The position numbers and the translations under genes are program-made. Under the pieces are notes generated by a model. The model did no database searches and had not been told where the DNA came from. It saw only the letters and a list, made by a program, of their open reading frames with translations. A stretch of DNA of 11,298 bases from NCBI GenBank assembly GCA_900753295.1, contig CAADYQ010000109.1:1-11298 (forward strand), written 5' to 3'. This stretch comes from Clostridia bacterium (GTDB lineage: Bacteria; Bacillota; Clostridia; Oscillospirales; CAG-272). How positions within the stretch are numbered: position 1 is the first letter of the stretch; every line of letters starts with the position of its first letter. Below, one piece after another: positions 7,271 through 11,298 of the stretch.

Positions 7271-8307
7271 TACTTTTGCTCCTTTCCCAGTGTCTTGATG
7301 ACCTTGACTATGTTAAGATGCTGCGGGCACTTTACAACGCATCTGCCACAGCCGACGCAGGAGAATATGCCCTCATTGTTATCGGGGTAATATACCAGCT
7401 TGTGCATGAATCTCTGGCGGAAGCGCTCGACCTGTGTAAGTCTTGGCTGACCTGCGGACATGAGCGTAAATCCGGAGTACATGCAGGAGTCCCAGCAGCG
7501 ATAACGCTGGATGCCGCTGCCCGTGTCGTAATCGCGGATGTCATAGCACTGGCAGGTGGGGCACACGAAGGTGCAGGTGCCGCAACCGAGGCACGCCTCG
7601 GAAAGCTCCGCCCACTTGGGAGAATTGAAGAGGTCCATCGTCTTGCCCGCTCCGAAGCCCTCGGTGGTGAGGTCGTAAAGCGGAGTCTTTGCAAGATTCT
7701 CGCGGGCTTCGTTTCTGGCTGCTTCCACGGCGCCGAGGTCGGCGTCCGCTGCGTCCTCAAGAACGCCCAGAGACTCAAGGAGAGCCGCGCCCTTTTCGGT
7801 CTTTGCGTCAAGATATAGGCTGTCGCCGGCAAAAATGCAGGAGATATCGCCCGCAGGCTCGGCGGAGTCTATACCGAAGGTGTGGCAGAAGCACGAGGTC
7901 TCGGGCATGCCGCAGGCAACGGTGATGACTACGCTCTTTTCGCGGCGCGCCTTGTAGTAGGCGTCCGCGGGAGCGGAAAGGAACACACGGTCAAGAATAC
8001 CGAAGCTGGCGGCATCGCAGGCGCGCACGCCGAACACGGCAAAGTCGTTGCCCGTGCAGCTATTGTCCACAAGCTCTATCTTTCTGCCGCCCTCTGCCGT
8101 CTTCATCGCGTAGAGGTTTTCGCTCTGCGGGAAGAAGAGATCCTTGGGGGACCTTACGGTGTTCAGCGCGTCGGCGGCATACTCGGTACCCTCGCTCCAG
8201 AGCTTATAGGAAACTTCCTTTTCGCCCTTCACGGGGAGGTAAAGCTCGCGCGTTGCGGCAATCGCCGCAAACAGGCGGTCAAGCGCGGAGGTTTTTATCT
8301 TTTTCAT
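7270..8307 (-). CDS. flxB: FlxB-like (AsrA/HydB-type) two-[4Fe-4S] subunit
   Basis: 345 aa, cytoplasmic. Belongs to the family that includes anaerobic sulfite reductase subunit A, sulfhydrogenase beta subunit HydB and FlxB, which pairs with an FAD/NAD reductase subunit and relays its electrons. Visible signs: an N-terminal domain with FGVRACDAASFGILDRVF (92-109) and C132, C139 and C141; then a ferredoxin motif C239/242/245/249 followed by C252 and C254 (CPTCQC), a CW..C patch (C271, C275), QRFMHKLVYYPDN (298-310), and a second motif C317/320/323/327. Pairing with the FlxA-like gene directly downstream matches this family. SD AAGGAGG (8317-8323) overlaps the TAA of the preceding gene and lies 9 nt before the ATG. 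The stop shares one base with the next start (TAATG). No AsrC-like siroheme subunit or hydrogenase is present, so sulfite reduction is not favoured. Confidence 0.82.
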   Translation of the reverse strand: MKKIKTSALDRLFAAIAATRELYLPVKGEKEVSYKLWSEGTEYAADALNTVRSPKDLFFPQSENLYAMKTAEGGRKIELVDNSCTGNDFAVFGVRACDAASFGILDRVFLSAPADAYYKARREKSVVITVACGMPETSCFCHTFGIDSAEPAGDISCIFAGDSLYLDAKTEKGAALLESLGVLEDAADADLGAVEAARNEARENLAKTPLYDLTTEGFGAGKTMDLFNSPKWAELSEACLGCGTCTFVCPTCQCYDIRDYDTGSGIQRYRCWDSCMYSGFTLMSAGQPRLTQVERFRQRFMHKLVYYPDNNEGIFSCVGCGRCVVKCPQHLNIVKVIKTLGKEQK

Positions 8308-8316
8308 CTGATCTTC

Positions 8317-8323
8317 CCTCCTT
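8317..8323 (-). promoter_or_regulatory. Ribosome site AAGGAGG of flxB-like gene, overlapping the upstream TAA
   Basis: Perfect Shine-Dalgarno 9 nt before ATG 8307, embedded in the stop of the FlxC-like gene. The 11-nt string AAATAAGGAGG is identical to that at the FrdB/FrdA junction, suggesting the same stop-and-reinitiate coupling at both places. Confidence 0.85.
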
Positions 8324-9296
8324 ATTTAAGGTTCGAACCCGGCTCGGCATCGCCCTCGGTGAAGGCGTTGAGCGGTCCGCGTGTCTCGGAATCGGCGCCT
8401 GCCTGGAAGTCTCCGTAAAGGCTGTCGATATCCTTGATGAATTTACGGTTAAGAAGATGGAGCGGTATATGCTCGGGACATACGCGCGAGCACTCGCCGC
8501 AGTCGGTGCAGCGTCCGGCAACATGGAAGGCGCGGATGATGTGGAACATATTCTCCTCAAAATCCGTAGTGGGAGCCTTGGACGCGATACCGGAATTGTC
8601 GTTGTCGAAAACGCACTTCTCACAGGTACATACGGGGCATACGTTGCGGCAGGCATTGCAGCGGATGCAGCGGGAAAGCTCGCCGCGCCAGAATGCAAAT
8701 CTCTCGTCGGGCGTCATGGCTTCCAGCTTTTCGACCTCAGCCATGCGATCGGCGGCGTCGGGATTTTCACCCTCGTCGCAGATCACTTCGTCGCTCACGA
8801 CGTGTACTCTCTTGCCGTCGGTGAGGCACTTCAGAAGCTTTACGTCATTCTTCTTTACGGTCTTGTCGCCGTAAAGGGTGTGTACCGTAAGCTCGTCTCC
8901 CTCGCCGTCCTCGACAGAGGTGATACCGCGTATACCCATATCGCGGATCTTGTTTATATCCGCCTTGCCCGAACATCCGATACCGAGAATGTATACCTTC
9001 TCGCGCGGCACACGGTGCTCCTTGAGGAGCATATTTATGCCGTATGTATCGCAGGGCTTGGCAAGGATAAGCGTTACGCCATCCTTTTTGCAGGCGTTTA
9101 TCAGGTATTTGCAGAGGTTCGCGCCGCAGAATTCATCATATATGAAGTTTGCGTTGAATTCCTCGGGGGTCTCAAAGACGGCAGGGGTGCGTTCCCAGTC
9201 GAACTCGCCGCGCACCCAGCCCAGAACGCGCTGAGCCTTGCCCTCGGAGAGAAGCTCCGCGACCCGGTTCTTTATCAGTTCAGATTTTCCTTGCAT
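8322..9296 (-). CDS. flxC: FlxC-like iron-sulfur oxidoreductase subunit (FrhB-like region plus two [4Fe-4S] motifs)
   Basis: 324 aa, soluble, no signal peptide. The N-terminal two-thirds resembles the F420-hydrogenase/dehydrogenase beta-subunit (FrhB) type fold: LILAKPCDTYGINML (76-90) and VYILGIGCSGKADINKI (101-117). The C-terminal third has two ferredoxin motifs, C210/213/216/220 followed by extra C223/225/228, and C263/266/269/273, each ending CP. By position between the MvhD-like and FlxB-like genes I assign it as FlxC, an iron-sulfur subunit of the NADH-oxidising FlxABCD module first described in Desulfovibrio. FrhB similarity alone does not imply that F420 is used. Start 9296 lies 22 nt inside the upstream gene; a GAGGGA element stands about 8 nt upstream. 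The name rests on context; the redox role is well supported, the exact substrate is not. Confidence 0.7.
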   Translation of the reverse strand: MQGKSELIKNRVAELLSEGKAQRVLGWVRGEFDWERTPAVFETPEEFNANFIYDEFCGANLCKYLINACKKDGVTLILAKPCDTYGINMLLKEHRVPREKVYILGIGCSGKADINKIRDMGIRGITSVEDGEGDELTVHTLYGDKTVKKNDVKLLKCLTDGKRVHVVSDEVICDEGENPDAADRMAEVEKLEAMTPDERFAFWRGELSRCIRCNACRNVCPVCTCEKCVFDNDNSGIASKAPTTDFEENMFHIIRAFHVAGRCTDCGECSRVCPEHIPLHLLNRKFIKDIDSLYGDFQAGADSETRGPLNAFTEGDAEPGSNLK

Positions 9297-9760
9297 CTCA
9301 GATCCCTCAACTTTTTATTTTCTCCCAGCTCTGTGATCGTCTTCACAAAGTCATTCATAACGGCGGCAAATCTTACGCCTTCCGCAGCGGAGACCCATTC
9401 AACGCGGGTGCGCTCCTTTTCGATGCCGAGGTAGTTGAGCATCGAGAAGAACAGGGTCATACGGCGGCGGGCATAGTAGTTACCGGTCGAATAGTGGCAG
9501 TCGCCGGGGTGGCATCCGCAAAGGATAACGCCGTCGGCGCCGCGCTCGAATGCGCGCATAATGAATATGGGGTTTACGCGGCAGGAGCAGGGTACGCGGA
9601 TTATTTTTACGTTGGCGGGGTATGAGAGACGGCTCGTTCCCGCAAGGTCGGCTCCCGCATAAGAGCACCAGTTGCAGCAGAACGCAACTATCGTAGGCAC
9701 AAAGCCCTCGCCGGTCGTTGCGGCTGCGTTTTCTTTTTCATTAACGTTGGTCAGCGACAT
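9275..9760 (-). CDS. flxD: MvhD/FlxD-family [2Fe-2S] electron-transfer subunit linking the Flx module to HdrA
   Basis: Small soluble protein (161 aa) of the MvhD/FlpD family, which passes electrons from an input module (hydrogenase, formate dehydrogenase or FlxABC) to HdrA. Family motifs: FCCNWCSYAGADLAG (27-41), RVPCSC (55-60), GADGVILCGCHPGDCHY (74-90) and WVSAAEG (122-128). Cysteines sit at 28, 29, 32, 58, 60, 81, 83 and 88. C60 and C81 appear additional to my recollection of the usual family pattern (CSG and GCHPGDC). The start at 9760 has GGAGGT at 9770-9775, 9 nt upstream, and overlaps the hdrA stop by 10 nt. The 3' end overlaps the next gene by 22 nt. With no hydrogenase or formate dehydrogenase genes in view but FlxA/B/C-like genes directly downstream, the FlxD role is the best fit. 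Confidence 0.92.
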   Translation of the reverse strand: MSLTNVNEKENAAATTGEGFVPTIVAFCCNWCSYAGADLAGTSRLSYPANVKIIRVPCSCRVNPIFIMRAFERGADGVILCGCHPGDCHYSTGNYYARRRMTLFFSMLNYLGIEKERTRVEWVSAAEGVRFAAVMNDFVKTITELGENKKLRDLRCKENLN

Positions 9761-11298
9761 ATAGCATCCACCTCCGCAAGAATTTGTTTATTGGCGAAGC
9801 CCTTGAGGTCCATAGCGCCGGACGGGCAGGCAACGGTGCAGGCGCCGCAGCCCTGGCACACAGCCTCGTTTACGACAGCCACGCGGCGATCGACCATCTT
9901 GCCCGCGATGCGGAACTGATGTACCTCATAGCTGATGGCGCCGTAGGGGCAGACATTCTGGCACATCGAGCAGCCGTTGCACATCATCTCGTCGGAATGA
10001 GCCACGCAGGGGTTACCGGTGAGCTTATCCTTGGAGAGGAGAGCGATGACCTTCGACGCTGCCGCAGATGCCTGTGCGACGGTCTCGGGAACGTCCTTCG
10101 GTCCCTGGCATACGCCGGAGAGGAAGACGCCCGCGGTGGGGCTTTCCACGGGACGCAGCTTTGCGTGCGCCTCGGTAAAGAAATCGTTGGTATCCATGCT
10201 TGCGGTAAGCATGGTGGCAATGCGACGTGCGCCCGCCGACGGCTCGATAGCCGCTGCAAGCACCACGAGGTCGGCGTCTATCATGACCTGGCGGTTCGCG
10301 ATAAGATCGACGCCCTGGACCTCCAGCTTGTCGCCCTTGCGGGAGACCTTGCCGACATTGCCCTTGATGTAATCCACGCCGTACTGCTCGACCGCGCGGC
10401 GGTAGAACTCATCAAAGTTCTTGCCGGGGGTACGTACATCTATGTAGAAGACGTGTACATCGGTATCGGGATATTTCTCGCGTATCATCATCGCATGCTT
10501 TGCGGTGTACATACAGCAGATCTTGGAGCAGTAGGTCTTGCCCTTGGATGCATCGCATCTTGAGCCGACGCACTGCACGAAGACGATGGTCTTGGGGTGC
10601 TTGCCGTCGGAGGGACGGAGCAGAATGCCCTTGGTAGGACCTGCGGCGTTCATAAGACGCTCAAGCTCAAGAGAAGTGATTACGTCCTTGTTATCGGCAT
10701 AGCCCAGCTCGCCGTAGCGGGAGGGATTTATCATATCGAAGCCGGTAGCGACGACGATCGCGCCGTACTGCTTTTCGATCACTTCGTCCTTCTGCTCAAA
10801 GTCGATGGCTCCCGCGGAGCATTTCATCTTGCAAAGACCGCACTTGCCGGTCTTGAAGTGGATGCAAGCCGTGGTGTCGATGACCGGCACCTTCGGGATA
10901 GACTGTGCAAAGGGCATATAGATAGCGCCGCGGTTGCAGAGGTTCATATCGAACTCCGAGGGCGACTTGCGTGAGGGACATCCCTCGGTGCAGACGCCGC
11001 ATCCGGTGCACTTCGTTGCATCGACAAAGCGTGCTTTCTTTTTGATCTTTACGGTAAAGTTGCCCACAAAGCCCTTTACCGACTCGACCTCGCTGTATGT
11101 GTAAAGTCCGATATGCTCGTTCTGCGCCGCATCGACCATCTTAGGTGTGAGGATACACGCCGAGCAGTCGAGCGTCGGGAAGGTCTTGTCGAGCTGAGCC
11201 ATATGTCCGCCGATGGTCGGCAGCTTTTCAACGATATCAACATCGTATCCGGCATCGGCGATATCGAGCGCCGACTGGATACCGGCGATAACGCCGCC
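9751..11298 (-). CDS. hdrA: HdrA: flavin/iron-sulfur electron-bifurcating subunit of a heterodisulfide reductase-type complex (5' end outside window)
   Basis: HdrA binds the FAD at which electron pairs are split between a low- and a high-potential acceptor; it is cytoplasmic. The visible 515 residues open inside the Rossmann fold (GGVIAGIQSALDIADAGYDV at residues 1-20 of the fragment), then the HdrA hallmark GGHMAQLDKTFP (30-41) and DCSACILTPKM (45-55). Four cysteine groups follow: C97/100/103/107, C145/153/156/160, and a C-terminal two-cluster ferredoxin domain, C440/443/446/450 and C481/484/487/491. CVGSRC (243-248) and SKICCMYTAKHA (258-269) are also typical of HdrA. The ATG at 11202 is internal: the frame is open to the window edge and conserved family sequence precedes it. 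Roughly 120-150 N-terminal residues are missing. The stop overlaps the start of the next gene by 10 nt. Other genes, such as hdrB or hdrC, could lie upstream. Confidence 0.95.
   Translation of the reverse strand, partial: GGVIAGIQSALDIADAGYDVDIVEKLPTIGGHMAQLDKTFPTLDCSACILTPKMVDAAQNEHIGLYTYSEVESVKGFVGNFTVKIKKKARFVDATKCTGCGVCTEGCPSRKSPSEFDMNLCNRGAIYMPFAQSIPKVPVIDTTACIHFKTGKCGLCKMKCSAGAIDFEQKDEVIEKQYGAIVVATGFDMINPSRYGELGYADNKDVITSLELERLMNAAGPTKGILLRPSDGKHPKTIVFVQCVGSRCDASKGKTYCSKICCMYTAKHAMMIREKYPDTDVHVFYIDVRTPGKNFDEFYRRAVEQYGVDYIKGNVGKVSRKGDKLEVQGVDLIANRQVMIDADLVVLAAAIEPSAGARRIATMLTASMDTNDFFTEAHAKLRPVESPTAGVFLSGVCQGPKDVPETVAQASAAASKVIALLSKDKLTGNPCVAHSDEMMCNGCSMCQNVCPYGAISYEVHQFRIAGKMVDRRVAVVNEAVCQGCGACTVACPSGAMDLKGFANKQILAEVDAICR

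Noticed and set aside
6443..8307. Anaerobic sulfite reductase (AsrAB) reading of the FlxB/FlxA pair
   Set aside because: No siroheme AsrC subunit follows; the neighbours are HdrA, MvhD-like and Frd proteins instead.
8253..9434. Plus-strand open frame of 393 codons over the flxC-like gene
   Set aside because: Antisense shadow of a well-supported iron-sulfur protein; no recognisable domain or convincing ribosome site.
8322..9760. F420-dependent or hydrogenase-linked complex, suggested by FrhB-like and MvhD-like proteins
   Set aside because: Both folds are used in Flx systems without F420 or hydrogenase. No [NiFe] hydrogenase genes are present, and the FlxA-like gene supplies an NAD(P)H site.
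9784..10563. Plus-strand frame of 259 codons opposite hdrA
   Set aside because: The opposite strand is unmistakably HdrA; the product resembles no family I know.
9751..11202. ATG at 11202 as the start of hdrA
   Set aside because: The 32 in-frame codons to the window edge encode conserved HdrA FAD-fold sequence that runs directly into GGHMAQLDKTFP, so the Met is internal.

Overview
The window carries ten protein-coding genes, all on the minus strand, so transcription runs from the right edge to the left. The genes at both edges are cut by the window. Strong AGGAGG-type ribosome sites, dense ferredoxin-type iron-sulfur proteins, the absence of quinone-linked membrane subunits and a moderately high GC content with GC-rich third positions suggest a strictly anaerobic Clostridia-like Firmicute, possibly a gut Oscillospirales relative. 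The taxonomy is inference.

Right block (about 2806-11298) is one tight cluster. In transcription order it holds: HdrA (5' end outside the window), an MvhD/FlxD protein, an FlxC-like iron-sulfur protein, an FlxB-like (AsrA/HydB-type) iron-sulfur protein, an FlxA-like FAD/NAD reductase with a [2Fe-2S] site, an FrdB/HdrC-like iron-sulfur protein, an FrdA-like flavoprotein, and an AspT/SucE-family membrane exchanger. Junctions overlap or are 43 nt or shorter, so this is very likely one operon. Its promoter lies upstream, outside the window. A 15-bp-stem hairpin follows the last gene.

My reading is a soluble flavin-based electron-bifurcating NADH:fumarate reductase. FlxABCD would deliver NADH electrons to HdrA. 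HdrA would split them between a low-potential acceptor (ferredoxin) and, through the FrdB/HdrC-like subunit, the FrdA-like active site. The exchanger would move the C4-dicarboxylate substrate or product. HdrB and HdrC are not seen here. The FrdB-like subunit carries the HdrC-type pair of [4Fe-4S] motifs and could replace HdrC. The FrdA-like protein keeps the fumarate reductase catalytic residues, but has Asn where covalent-FAD enzymes have His.

Left block (1-2602) is a two-gene ABC transporter: a MacB/LolD/BceA-type ATPase followed, with ATGA overlap, by an FtsX-type permease that runs off the left edge. The 203-nt gap between the blocks (2603-2805) holds a -10 box, two tandem 11-bp repeats placed like a response-regulator operator, a 15-nt palindrome, and the hairpin that ends the first operon. 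No RNA genes, CRISPR arrays, insertion sequences or integrases were seen.
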